DNA of 17,405 nucleotides from the NCBI GenBank assembly GCA_035267815.1, contig DATFLK010000153.1, positions 1-17,405 on the forward strand. Direction: 5' to 3'. The DNA is from DATFLK01 sp035267815. Its GTDB lineage: Bacteria > Pseudomonadota > Zetaproteobacteria > Mariprofundales > Mariprofundaceae. The notes under the pieces were generated by a model that was given only the letters and a program-made list of their open reading frames with translations, ran no database searches and was not told the origin of the DNA. Both the position numbers and the translations under genes were made by a program. The number at the start of each line of letters is the position of its first letter. The stretch's first letter is position 1. Below, piece by piece: positions 1-8,218 of this stretch.

Positions 1-321
1 GACCAGCGCGATGTTGGCAATGTTGGAGCCGATGACGTTCCCCATGGTGATGCCGCCCATCCCCTCCAGCGCCGCCTTGGCGCTGACGGCCAGCTCCGGT
101 GCGCTGGTACCGAAGGCGACGACGGTCAGGCCGATGACCAGTGGCGAGAGACCCAGCCGCCGGGCCAGCGCCGAGCTGCCGTGCACCAATGCCTCGGCGC
201 CGGCATAGAGCAGCCCCAGACCCAACAGAAGATGGAAGGTCGGCCAGTACATGTGGCGATTAAGGCCCATGCGACAGAAGCCGTCAATGCGGTGCTGTTG
301 CAGGGTATGGGCAGGCTGCAT
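1..321 (-). CDS. Calcium/sodium antiporter, CaCA (YrbG-like) family, N-terminal part
   Basis: Membrane exchanger family that couples cation (Ca2+/Na+ or similar) movement across the inner membrane. The gene runs off the left edge, so only the first 107 residues are visible. A first hydrophobic segment (about residues 24-40) is followed by the family's alpha-1 signature, VIGLTVVAFGTSAPELAVS, and then a GNVIGSNIANIALV stretch, both typical of CaCA exchangers. Three in-frame ATGs exist (321, 270, 252). I chose 321 because only it has an AGGA-like ribosome site upstream; 252 would begin directly before the first membrane segment and remains possible. The gene is divergent from the TauE/SafE permease, with only 38 bases between start codons. 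The ion specificity cannot be read from this fragment. Confidence 0.85.
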   Translation of the reverse strand, partial: MQPAHTLQQHRIDGFCRMGLNRHMYWPTFHLLLGLGLLYAGAEALVHGSSALARRLGLSPLVIGLTVVAFGTSAPELAVSAKAALEGMGGITMGNVIGSNIANIALV

Positions 322-359
322 AAGCTCAATCCTATGTCACTTCCCTTCCGGTACCGGTC

Positions 360-1169
360 ATGATTGAGAACAGTGCCCTTCTGCTTGGCTACGGTGCGGC
401 GGTCGGCGTGCTGGCCGGCGGTATCGGCGGCGTGCTGGCGGGGTTGGCCGGCGTCGGCGGCGGTCTGATCTATGTACCGTTGCTCTACGCGCTGATGCCG
501 GGATTGCATGCCGGCGCGGCACTACCGGTGATGGTGAGCCTGATCGGCGTGTTCCTGACCGGGCTCTTCTCGGCCCGGGCTCATTGGCGGCTTGGCCATG
601 TGAGCATGTCGGCAAGCCGGCAGCTTCTCCCCTTTCTCGTGGTCGGGGCCGCGCTCGGCCTCTGGAGCACATTGCGGTTGCCCGAATCGCTGATACTCCT
701 GGGGCTGGGGTTGCTTGATGCATGGGTCGCCTGGGATATGGGGCAGCGTATCCGTATCCGGCCGGGCCGACAGGGGCAGCTGGGACTCTGGGGTGGGCCG
801 ATCGGCTACCTCTCCGGCAGTCTCGGGATTGGCGGCGGCACGATGCTGGTACCCCTGTTGCGGCGCGTCGTCTCGCTCCGGGAGGCGGTCGGCACGGCGG
901 CGCTATGCGGCACGGCGATGGCGGGGTCGGCGGCGCTGATCAACCTGATCGTCGAACGGCGATGGGACGGGCTGGTGGCGGACCAGTGGCCCTTCCTGCT
1001 CGGGGCGCTCGTCGGGCTTGTCGGTATTCTCCCCTTTGCCACCCGTTTCTCGGCGCATCTGCACCGTGCTTGGCCCGAGCATACGGTGCAGTCGGCGCTG
1101 CGCGTCCTGTTCATGACGCTTGCCGCGATCCTTGTTGTGTCGGCCATTTACACGGCCCAGTGGCATTGA
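360..1169 (+). CDS. TauE/SafE family sulfite/anion exporter-like permease
   Basis: Inner membrane permease of 269 residues, the usual length of the family. It shows the family's internal duplication: a glycine-rich motif ending in VGGGLIYVPLL near residues 32-42 and its second copy ending in IGGGTMLVPLL near 157-167, each opening one half of the protein. About eight hydrophobic helices can be outlined. Known members export sulfite, sulfoacetate or related organosulfur anions, but substrates vary and none can be assigned here. ATG 360 is the first start in the frame; no clear ribosome site precedes it. It is divergent from the Ca2+/Na+ exchanger gene and converges on engB, so it is probably transcribed alone. 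Confidence 0.88.
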   Translation: MIENSALLLGYGAAVGVLAGGIGGVLAGLAGVGGGLIYVPLLYALMPGLHAGAALPVMVSLIGVFLTGLFSARAHWRLGHVSMSASRQLLPFLVVGAALGLWSTLRLPESLILLGLGLLDAWVAWDMGQRIRIRPGRQGQLGLWGGPIGYLSGSLGIGGGTMLVPLLRRVVSLREAVGTAALCGTAMAGSAALINLIVERRWDGLVADQWPFLLGALVGLVGILPFATRFSAHLHRAWPEHTVQSALRVLFMTLAAILVVSAIYTAQWH

Positions 1170-1220
1170 TGATTCAGGAGGCGGGAAAATTGACGCAGCC
1201 ATCCCAGCACTTGCCCTGTG

Positions 1221-1288
1221 GGCGGCTTGCAGCCGTCCAAATGGCTCTCTGTCGTGATTTTTCCCCTGCGTGATTGAATCAGCGCAGG
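1221..1288. other. Two small hairpins between convergent tauE-like gene and engB
   Basis: The 125-base gap between two convergent genes holds an inverted repeat GGCGGCT-TGC-AGCCGTC (1221-1237, one G-T wobble) and a second pair CCTGCG/CGCAGG (1265-1270 and 1283-1288). A run of five T lies at 1258-1262, about 20 bases after the first hairpin. Neither is a textbook intrinsic terminator, but they are the only candidates for ending transcription from either side. Confidence 0.3.
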
Positions 1289-1294
1289 ATGCGC

Positions 1295-1885
1295 CTATTC
1301 AATTTCTTTAAGAAGAAGACCCCGTAGCTTGTCGATCCCGCGTTTGTCGAAGCTGGAGGTGGGCAGCGGCGAAAGCATCCCGCCCAGTGCCTCGGTCATC
1401 TCCTTCAGGCGGGCGGTGCGTTTATTGCCGGTCAGCTTGTCCGCCTTGGTGGCGATCGGCAGCCAGCGCCGTCCCTCGGCGTTGAGCCACTCGATCAGCT
1501 GCAGGTCGGAATCCTTCGGACCGTGGCGGATATCGAGCAGCACCAGCACCAGTACCGGTCCAGGATCGCAGGAGAGGTATCCCTCAATCAGTCGGGCCCA
1601 CTGGTTCTGCTCCGACTTGGCGGCGCGCGCGAAGCCGTAGCCGGGCAGGTCGACGATCAACATCCGGTCGTCCAGCTCGAAGAGGTTCAGAAGGCGCGTG
1701 CAGCCGGGCTGCTTCGAGGTTTTGACCAGCCCCCTGCGGTTGAACAGCGAGTTCAGAAGGCTCGATTTTCCGACGTTGGAGTGGCCGGCGACGGCCACCT
1801 GCGGCAGCGGCGATGCCGGAAATTGGCGCGTGTTGGCGACAGACTGCACGAAGTGCGTGTTGGACCACTGAATCTTTTCCGGCAT
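1295..1885 (-). CDS. engB: Ribosome biogenesis GTP-binding protein EngB (YsxC/YihA)
   Basis: TrmE-Era-EngA-EngB superfamily GTPase that acts late in assembly of the large ribosomal subunit in the cytoplasm. The 196 residues match the usual length. Motifs are in order: G1 GHSNVGKSS (34-42), G2 region KQPGCTR around 58-64, G3 DLPGYG (79-84), G4 TKAD (146-149) and a G5-like PTSS before the last helix. A single domain follows a short N-terminal extension, as expected for EngB rather than Era or Der. The ATG at 1885 has no good ribosome site; a nearby ATG is out of frame. It is divergent from dusB and its 3' end faces the TauE-like gene. Confidence 0.96.
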   Translation of the reverse strand: MPEKIQWSNTHFVQSVANTRQFPASPLPQVAVAGHSNVGKSSLLNSLFNRRGLVKTSKQPGCTRLLNLFELDDRMLIVDLPGYGFARAAKSEQNQWARLIEGYLSCDPGPVLVLVLLDIRHGPKDSDLQLIEWLNAEGRRWLPIATKADKLTGNKRTARLKEMTEALGGMLSPLPTSSFDKRGIDKLRGLLLKEIE

Positions 1886-1923
1886 GGCGGGAGCATGTCC
1901 GCGCGGCGGGTGCGATTCAAGAG

Positions 1924-1952
1924 CTGACTTGTCGCGACGACGACGCTACACT
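1924..1952 (+). promoter_or_regulatory. Weak candidate sigma-70 promoter before dusB
   Basis: CTGACT (1924-1929) and TACACT (1947-1952) are 17 bases apart, each matching four of six consensus positions. Transcription would start about 5 bases before the dusB ATG, giving an almost leaderless message, which agrees with the absence of a ribosome site there. It is tentative. Confidence 0.25.
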
Positions 1953-1962
1953 TGCCTAAATT

Positions 1963-2991
1963 ATGAGCACGACAACCCAACCCCCATGCCCCGGCTTTGA
2001 TCTGGGCCGCCACCGTATCGACCCGCCACTGGCACTGGCGCCGATGGCGGGCATCACCGATCTGCCCTTCCGGCGTATCTGCAAACGCTTCGGCGTCGGC
2101 CTGATGGTGACCGAGATGATCGCCTCTCGCGCCGTCGATACCGGGCGCGAACGGACCGATCGGATGGCCGAGGTGGGCGAGGACGAACACCCAGTCTCCA
2201 TCCAGATCGCCGGCTCCGATGCCGACTACATGCGCCGGGCAGCGCGCTGGGCGGCCGAACAGGGTGCCGACTTCATCGACATCAACATGGGCTGCCCGGT
2301 CAAGAAGATCTGCAAGCAGGTGGCCGGTTCGGCCCTGTTGAAGGACGAGCCGCGCGTGGCACGGGTCCTCGACGCGGTCGTCGGGGCGGTCGATCTGCCA
2401 GTGACATTGAAGATCCGCACCGGCTGGGACGAGAAGAGCAAGAATGTCGAGCGCATCGCCCGCATCGCCGAGGAGGCCGGGATCGCCATGCTCACCGTGC
2501 ATGGCCGCACCCGCTCGCAGATGTTCAACGGCCATGCCAACTGGGAGGATATCGGCCTAGCCAAGCAGGCGGTCTCCATCCCGGTGCTGGGCAACGGGGA
2601 TGTCATCGATTCCGCTTCGGCCCTCGAGATGGTACGCGTCTCCGGTTGTGACGGCGTCATGGTCGGTCGCGCCGTACAGGGCAACCCGTGGGTGTTGGCC
2701 GAGGTCAGCGCCGCGCTGGCCGGCAATCCGTTGCCGGAGGCCCCCTCGCCGCAGGTGCGCTGGGCGGTGGTGCAGGAGCATCTGGACGGGCTGGCCGTGC
2801 ACCACGGCGAGGCCACCGCCTCCAAGCTGGCCCGCAAACATGTCATCTGGTACAGCCGCGGCATGCACGCCTCGGCCGAATTCCGCCGCTACTTCCAGAC
2901 CCTGCAGGCGTTTCCGGCCCAGCTTGAGGCGGCCGAGGCCTTTTTCACCGGGGATGAGGATGATACGCATGCATGGCTGTGCGCGGCTTGA
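1963..2991 (+). CDS. dusB: tRNA-dihydrouridine synthase B (DusB/NifR3)
   Basis: FMN- and NADPH-dependent enzyme that reduces specific uridines in the tRNA D-loop to dihydrouridine. The 342-residue TIM-barrel protein shows the opening LAPMAGITDLPFR (25-37), INMGCPVKKICKQVAGSALL (107-126) with catalytic Cys111, the HGRTR motif (180-184), GNGD (210-213) and GRAVQGNPW (235-243) of the FMN phosphate site. The pattern is that of the DusB branch. No Shine-Dalgarno is seen before ATG 1963. Its last 19 bases overlap ntrB, so it heads the nifR3-ntrB-ntrC arrangement known from alphaproteobacteria; in enterobacteria dusB precedes fis instead. The tRNA position modified cannot be tested from sequence. 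Confidence 0.96.
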   Translation: MSTTTQPPCPGFDLGRHRIDPPLALAPMAGITDLPFRRICKRFGVGLMVTEMIASRAVDTGRERTDRMAEVGEDEHPVSIQIAGSDADYMRRAARWAAEQGADFIDINMGCPVKKICKQVAGSALLKDEPRVARVLDAVVGAVDLPVTLKIRTGWDEKSKNVERIARIAEEAGIAMLTVHGRTRSQMFNGHANWEDIGLAKQAVSIPVLGNGDVIDSASALEMVRVSGCDGVMVGRAVQGNPWVLAEVSAALAGNPLPEAPSPQVRWAVVQEHLDGLAVHHGEATASKLARKHVIWYSRGMHASAEFRRYFQTLQAFPAQLEAAEAFFTGDEDDTHAWLCAA

Positions 2992-4000
2992 ACGGGAGCG
3001 AGATCGAGATCCACTCCGTACCGTTGCCGCTATTGCGTCTGGATGCCTACGGACGCGTCCGGGCGGTCAATCTGCTGGCCCAGGATTGCATGAACCGTTC
3101 GGAGAGTCGCCTTGCCGGCAAATCGCTGATCGATCTGTTCGCACCCAAGTCGGAGGTGCAGGAGTTGTTGCGGCGCGCCTTCGAGGACGGTGGTGATATC
3201 TCCGACCACGGCCTGACGCATCGCGAGACCGATAAGCCCTATACCCTTCATCTCGGCCCCGACGGCGAGGGACTGGTCGTGGTGATGGTGCCGGAGGGCA
3301 ACCGCACCGAGATTGAGCAGCAGACGAAACGGCATGAGATGGCCGAAGCGGTGGCGCGTATCGCGCTGGAGATGGCGCATGAGGTGAAGAATCCGCTGGC
3401 GGCGCTGAGGGGGGCGACGCAGTGGCTCTCCGAGCAGTCGCTGGAGGCACCGCAGCAGGAGGCGGCGCAGATGATCCTAGACGAGGTGGACCGGATCCGC
3501 AGCCGCATCGATGCCTTTCTGCAACTCGGGCCGCGCGCCGACGTGACCATGGAGCGACTCAACATCCATACTCTGCTCGACGATGTCTGCCGCCCGCCCG
3601 AATCGGTGACGCTGCATCGGGTCTACGACCCCAGCCTGCCGGAGGTTCTCGCCCATCCGGCGAGGCTCCGGCAGGCGATTGAGAATCTTTGGGCCAATGC
3701 GCTCGATGCCGGCGCCACCAACATCGAGTGGCAGACACGGGTGGCGCCGATGGTGCGTCTGCCGAACCATGACGGGCCGGTGATGGAGGCGCGCATCACC
3801 AACGACGGCGCCTCGATACCCGAGGGGTTGCGAGAACGTCTCTTCGAGCCCTTCGTGACCGGCAAACAGCGCGGCAGCGGGCTGGGACTGGCGATCGTTC
3901 AGCGGGTGATGCTGGAGCACGGCGGGCGTGTCCAAGCCTTGTCCGAGCAGGGGCGTACGGCCTTCGTGCTCCATTTGCCGATACGGGGGGATAAGAGCTG

Positions 4001-4001
<1 letters not shown>
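2973..4001 (+). CDS. ntrB: Nitrogen regulation sensor histidine kinase NtrB (GlnL)
   Basis: Cytosolic histidine kinase/phosphatase that controls NtrC in response to nitrogen status, normally through PII. A small PAS-like N-terminal sensor (about 12-108) has no membrane segment. It is followed by the H-box MAHEVKNPLAALRG with phospho-acceptor His136, an N-box with Asn242 (ANALDAG), a G1-like NDGASIP (277-283) and the G2 stretch GSGLGLAIVQ (301-310). Its 342 residues are normal for NtrB. The G1 box lacks the second glycine of the common DxGxG form. The ATG at 2973 lies inside the dusB end with GAGGA 12 bases upstream, so translation is probably coupled. Its stop overlaps ntrC by one base. Assignment as NtrB rather than another PAS kinase rests on the dusB and ntrC neighbours. 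Confidence 0.9.
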
Positions 4002-5404
<1,403 letters not shown>

Positions 5405-5410
5405 TGGAAT

Positions 5411-5884
5411 ATGGCTGAACCGACACGCGTACTCTTCGTCTGCCTCGGCAATATCTGCCGTTCGCCGCTGGCCGAGGTGATTGTCCGCCACCGTGCTTCC
5501 GAGCGCCGACTCGACGGGCGCTTCGAGTTTGCCTCGGCCGGTACCGGAAGCTGGCATGTCGGCGGCGGTGCCGACCCTCGTTCGGCCGAGGTGGCGGCCC
5601 GTTACGGTCTGGACCTAGGCGATCACTGTGCCCAGCAGGTGACGGTGCGGCGCATTCCGGAGTGGGACTGGTTCGTCGCCATGGATCGGCAGAACCGGGC
5701 CGACCTGATCGCCATGGGCGCCGAGCGCGACCGGGTGCTGCTGATGCGGCAGTTCGAACAGCCGGACCGGGAGCTCGATGTGCCGGACCCCTACTTCGGC
5801 GGCGGCAGCGGCTTCGAGGATGCCTACCGGATGCTTCAGGCCAATGCGGTGCTGATCCTCGATTATCTGGAGCGGACAGGGTAG
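5411..5884 (+). CDS. Low-molecular-weight protein-tyrosine phosphatase
   Basis: Cytoplasmic phosphatase of the LMW-PTP family, 157 residues. The active-site loop CLGNICRS begins at nucleophile Cys11 with Arg17, right behind the first beta strand as in the family. The general acid lies in DVPDPY (Asp126). It starts 6 bases after ntrC, with AGGAG 10 bases before the ATG, so it is likely cotranscribed with ntrC. Relatives either dephosphorylate tyrosine kinases of exopolysaccharide export (Wzb/Etp) or serve as general or arginine phosphatases. No kinase or polysaccharide gene is nearby, so the substrate is unknown, and the reason for its place behind ntrBC is unclear. Confidence 0.93.
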   Translation: MAEPTRVLFVCLGNICRSPLAEVIVRHRASERRLDGRFEFASAGTGSWHVGGGADPRSAEVAARYGLDLGDHCAQQVTVRRIPEWDWFVAMDRQNRADLIAMGAERDRVLLMRQFEQPDRELDVPDPYFGGGSGFEDAYRMLQANAVLILDYLERTG

Positions 5885-5912
5885 GACTCCGCCCGAATAC
5901 CCCCGGCAGATG

Positions 5913-5921
5913 TGCTATGAT
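5913..5921 (+). promoter_or_regulatory. Extended -10 promoter candidate for cfa
   Basis: TGC-TATGAT (5913-5921) is an extended -10 element with five of six matches to TATAAT. No good -35 lies at the usual distance. The C directly before TATGAT is a feature preferred by sigma-S promoters, and E. coli cfa has a sigma-S promoter, so stationary-phase control is a reasonable inference. Transcription would start near 5928. Confidence 0.4.
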
Positions 5922-5941
5922 GGAATCTGTAAAACCCTGAG

Positions 5942-5947
5942 AGGAGG
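5942..5947 (+). promoter_or_regulatory. Perfect ribosome binding site AGGAGG that decides the cfa start
   Basis: AGGAGG lies 9 bases before an in-frame ATT (5957) and ahead of all codons of the conserved N-terminus of the synthase. No ATG, GTG or TTG in the cfa frame lies within a usable distance. The site argues that translation begins at the ATT rather than at the GTG 93 bases further on. Confidence 0.6.
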
Positions 5948-5956
5948 GCGGCAGAG

Positions 5957-7183
5957 ATTCCACATCGGAACACGGAACAGCATTACAGGGAAATCAGTTT
6001 CGAAGCGCTCGATGAGCTTTTCGGAAGCTATCGCGAACGGGATTTTATCGTGCGGCTCTGGGACGGTTCGGTATGGGGCGATCTCGATCGCCCGCCTCGC
6101 TTCACCCTGCATCTGAAACATCCGGGCGCGCTGCGCAGCATGTTCATGATTCCATCGGAGCTGCGTATGGCGGAGGCCTATATCTACGACGATTACGATA
6201 TCGAGGGCGATATAGAGGGGGTGTTCGACGCGGCTGAGCATCTTCGTCGTTTCCCCTACCGTATCTTCCGCAAGCTGGCCCGGCTTCCCGCCGAGAGCCG
6301 TGCCGGGGAGCAGCGGCGGAAACGGCGGGCCAGCCTTTTCGGCCGGCGCCACAGCGTCAACCGTGACAGCTTGGCGATCCGCTACCATTACGATGTCTCC
6401 AACGACTTCTATGCGCTTTGGCTCGATCCGCGCATGGTCTACTCCTGCGCCTACTTCGCCGACGAGGCGGACGACCTGGAGGCAGCGCAGCACCACAAGC
6501 TCGACCTGATCTGCCGCAAGCTGAAGCTGCAGGAGGGGGAACGGCTCCTCGATATCGGTTGCGGTTGGGGAGCGCTGGTAATGCATGCCGTGGCGCACTA
6601 CGGCGTGCAGGCCGTCGGCATCACGCTGAGCGAACGGCAGGCGGAACTGGCCCAGCAGCGCATCCGGGAGGCGGGGCTGGAGGAGCGCTGCAGCGTCGAG
6701 ATCCGCGACTATCGGCAGATGGACGAGACCGATGCATTCGACAAGATCGCCAGTGTCGGCATGTTCGAGCATGTCGGTGAGAAGAAGCTGGACGAGTATT
6801 TCCGCCGCGCCCTGAATCTACTCAGGTCCGGAGGCCTGTTTCTTAACCACGGCATCGGCATCACCATCAAGGATCCGGTGCAGCAGGTGTCGCCCTTCAT
6901 CGACCGCTATGTCTTCCCGGACGGCGAGCTGCTGCTGATCAACCGCACACTGCACTACGCCGAACAGGCCGGCTTCGAAGTGCGGCATGTCGAGAGCCTG
7001 CGCGAGCATTATGCACGGACGCTGCGCCTCTGGATCAGCCGCCTGGAGGCACGGCACGAGGCGACCGTCGCCTGTACCGACGAGCCCACCTACCGCATCT
7101 GGCGCCTCTATATGGCGGCCTCGGCGCATGGCTTCGCTACAACGCGTCTGAGCATCTACCAGAGCCTGCTGATGAAGAGCTGA
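5957..7183 (+). CDS. cfa: Cyclopropane-fatty-acyl-phospholipid synthase
   Basis: SAM-dependent enzyme that adds a methylene bridge to unsaturated acyl chains of membrane phospholipids, as in acid or stationary-phase adaptation. From ATT 5957 it has 408 residues. The N-terminal domain contains FIVRLWDGS (30-38) and HPGALRSMF (about 55-63). The methyltransferase domain has the SAM motif LLDIGCGWG (197-205), the active-site stretch YSCAYF (162-167) and FEHVG (270-274). The first conventional start in the frame, GTG 6050, would cut through FIVRLWDGS and has no ribosome site. The open frame extends back to a stop at 5930, with a perfect AGGAGG before ATT 5957. The function is firm; the start is inferred. 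Confidence 0.92.
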   Translation: MPHRNTEQHYREISFEALDELFGSYRERDFIVRLWDGSVWGDLDRPPRFTLHLKHPGALRSMFMIPSELRMAEAYIYDDYDIEGDIEGVFDAAEHLRRFPYRIFRKLARLPAESRAGEQRRKRRASLFGRRHSVNRDSLAIRYHYDVSNDFYALWLDPRMVYSCAYFADEADDLEAAQHHKLDLICRKLKLQEGERLLDIGCGWGALVMHAVAHYGVQAVGITLSERQAELAQQRIREAGLEERCSVEIRDYRQMDETDAFDKIASVGMFEHVGEKKLDEYFRRALNLLRSGGLFLNHGIGITIKDPVQQVSPFIDRYVFPDGELLLINRTLHYAEQAGFEVRHVESLREHYARTLRLWISRLEARHEATVACTDEPTYRIWRLYMAASAHGFATTRLSIYQSLLMKS

Positions 7184-7222
7184 CGTGCCGCAGTTGTGGC
7201 CGCGTATCATGTTCGGGTAGGA

Positions 7223-7228
7223 TATAGT
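7223..7228 (+). promoter_or_regulatory. -10 element of the rnpB promoter
   Basis: TATAGT matches five of six -10 positions and would start transcription near 7235, just where the P1 stem of RNase P RNA begins. A -35 is not obvious: TTGTGG (7194-7199) would be correctly spaced only for the alternative -10 TAGGAT (7218-7223). Confidence 0.45.
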
Positions 7229-7235
7229 TCAACAG

Positions 7236-7620
7236 GACGCGGAGTGGCCCGGATGGCCGCGGTGCGCGGTATGCCCTGCATATCGTGCGTCGAGGAAAGT
7301 CCGGGCTGCACAGGGCAAGGCGCCGGATAACGTCCGGTGGAGGCGACTCTGGGAAAGTGCCACAGAAAACAGACCGCCAGACGCTGTCTGGTAAGGGTGA
7401 AACGGTGTGGTAAGAGCGCACCGCCCCGGACGGCAACGGATGGGGGCACGGTAAACCCCGCCTGCAGCAAGGCCGAATAGGGAAGCGCCAAGCGTGGTCC
7501 GCGCGTGCTTCCGGGTAGGCTGCTCGAGCCTGCGGGCAATCGCAGGCCCAGATGAATGGTCATCGCCCCGTGCTCCGGCATGGGGTACAGAACCCGGCTT
7601 ACAGGGCCGCTCCGCTTCTG
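7236..7620 (+). ncRNA. rnpB: RNase P RNA, bacterial type A
   Basis: Catalytic RNA of RNase P, which removes 5' leaders from tRNA precursors. The ends pair as stem P1: GCGGAGTGGCCC (7239-7250) with GGGCCGCTCCGC (7604-7615), twelve pairs with one G-U. Conserved core pieces are in order: GAGGAAAGTCCGGGC (7291-7305), CAGGGCAAGG, GGTAAGGGTGAAACGG, GGTAAGAGCGCACCG, GGCACGGTAAACCCC, GCAAGGCCGAATAGG, CCGGGTAGGCTGCT, CCCAGATGAATGGTC and finally ACAGAACCCGGCTTA. Length of about 380 and the order of blocks fit the ancestral type A. The exact 5' and 3' ends are estimates to a few bases. No intrinsic terminator is evident behind it. It sits 55 bases after cfa. Confidence 0.97.
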
Positions 7621-7640
7621 TTCCGAATTCGTGATGACGC

Positions 7641-7748
7641 ATGATCGATAGACGTGCCGCCGCAATCCGGCAGGATGGGCGCACGGCACCCGCCGAACAT
7701 GCCGCCATCGAGTACGGGACGGCGGGCCCGACGGAGGCAGGAATATGA
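7641..7748 (+). CDS. Possible small ORF of 35 codons overlapping the sspB start
   Basis: An ATG at 7641 opens 35 codons that end in a TGA sharing four bases with the sspB ATG (ATGA), the same junction style used by the genes downstream. The peptide is alanine-, glycine- and arginine-rich, with no recognisable motif. It has no ribosome site (GTGATGACGC precedes it), and its third-position GC looks lower than that of its neighbours. It could be a leader peptide for sspB or only the open spacer behind rnpB; chance is more likely. Confidence 0.2.
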   Translation: MIDRRAAAIRQDGRTAPAEHAAIEYGTAGPTEAGI

Positions 7749-8218
7749 ACAGCACGCTGGCGGATATCGCCAAGGCCAAGCAGCTGCGCCAGTACTTCGC
7801 CCGAAACGGGCGTATCTACATCGTGGTCAACACCACAGGGGAGGATGTCCGGCTGCCGACCCATCTCAAGGGCGATCCGGCGCTGCGGCTGGTGCTCAAT
7901 ACACGCATGCCGCAGCCGATCCTTATCCGCGGCGATGTACTGGAGTCCGACTTTTCCTTTGGCGGCCAAGTGACGGCCTGCCGCATTCCGATGCATGCCA
8001 TCTGGGCTGCTTATGTGCCGGAACAGGGCATCGATGAGGGGATTCTCTGGGAAGCAGATGTGCCCGAGACCATCCAGAGCCTGGTCCATGCGGCACGCAG
8101 TATGGAGCTGGATGAATCGGCCGAATCGGACCCGGCGTCGGAAGAGAGCAGCGAAGATACGGATGATGCGGAGGAGCCGGGCGGTAGGCGGGTACGGCAT
8201 CTGCGCGTGGTGAAATGA
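7745..8218 (+). CDS. sspB: ClpXP protease specificity-enhancing factor SspB
   Basis: Adaptor that binds ssrA-tagged and some other proteins and delivers them to ClpXP. The 157-residue protein has the SspB fold region (about 5-115), including a strand with VVNT (27-30), SDFSFGG (68-74) and IPMHAIWAAYVPEQG (81-95). A very acidic linker follows (about 121-145), and the C-terminal tail ends in LRVVK, practically the same as the ClpX-docking tail of E. coli SspB (ALRVVK). GGAGG lies 7 bases before the ATG. Overall identity to E. coli looks low, but the layout of folded domain, acidic linker and ClpX tail is diagnostic. Its stop overlaps the next gene by 4 bases. In E. coli sspB follows sspA; no sspA is here. 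Confidence 0.88.
   Translation: MNSTLADIAKAKQLRQYFARNGRIYIVVNTTGEDVRLPTHLKGDPALRLVLNTRMPQPILIRGDVLESDFSFGGQVTACRIPMHAIWAAYVPEQGIDEGILWEADVPETIQSLVHAARSMELDESAESDPASEESSEDTDDAEEPGGRRVRHLRVVK

Noticed and set aside
1265..1288. Hairpin CCTGCG/CGCAGG as an intrinsic terminator of engB
   Set aside because: It has no T run on the correct side in either direction; I kept it only as a weak structural note.
1753..2535. 260-codon minus-strand frame spanning the engB-dusB gap
   Set aside because: It overlaps both conserved genes in antisense or a different frame, and its composition is that of a shadow.
5917..5940. Seven-codon ORF MMESVKP just before the cfa ribosome site, as a leader peptide
   Set aside because: Its ATGs lie within the predicted -10 element, so it would not be in the transcript from that promoter, and no ribosome site precedes it.
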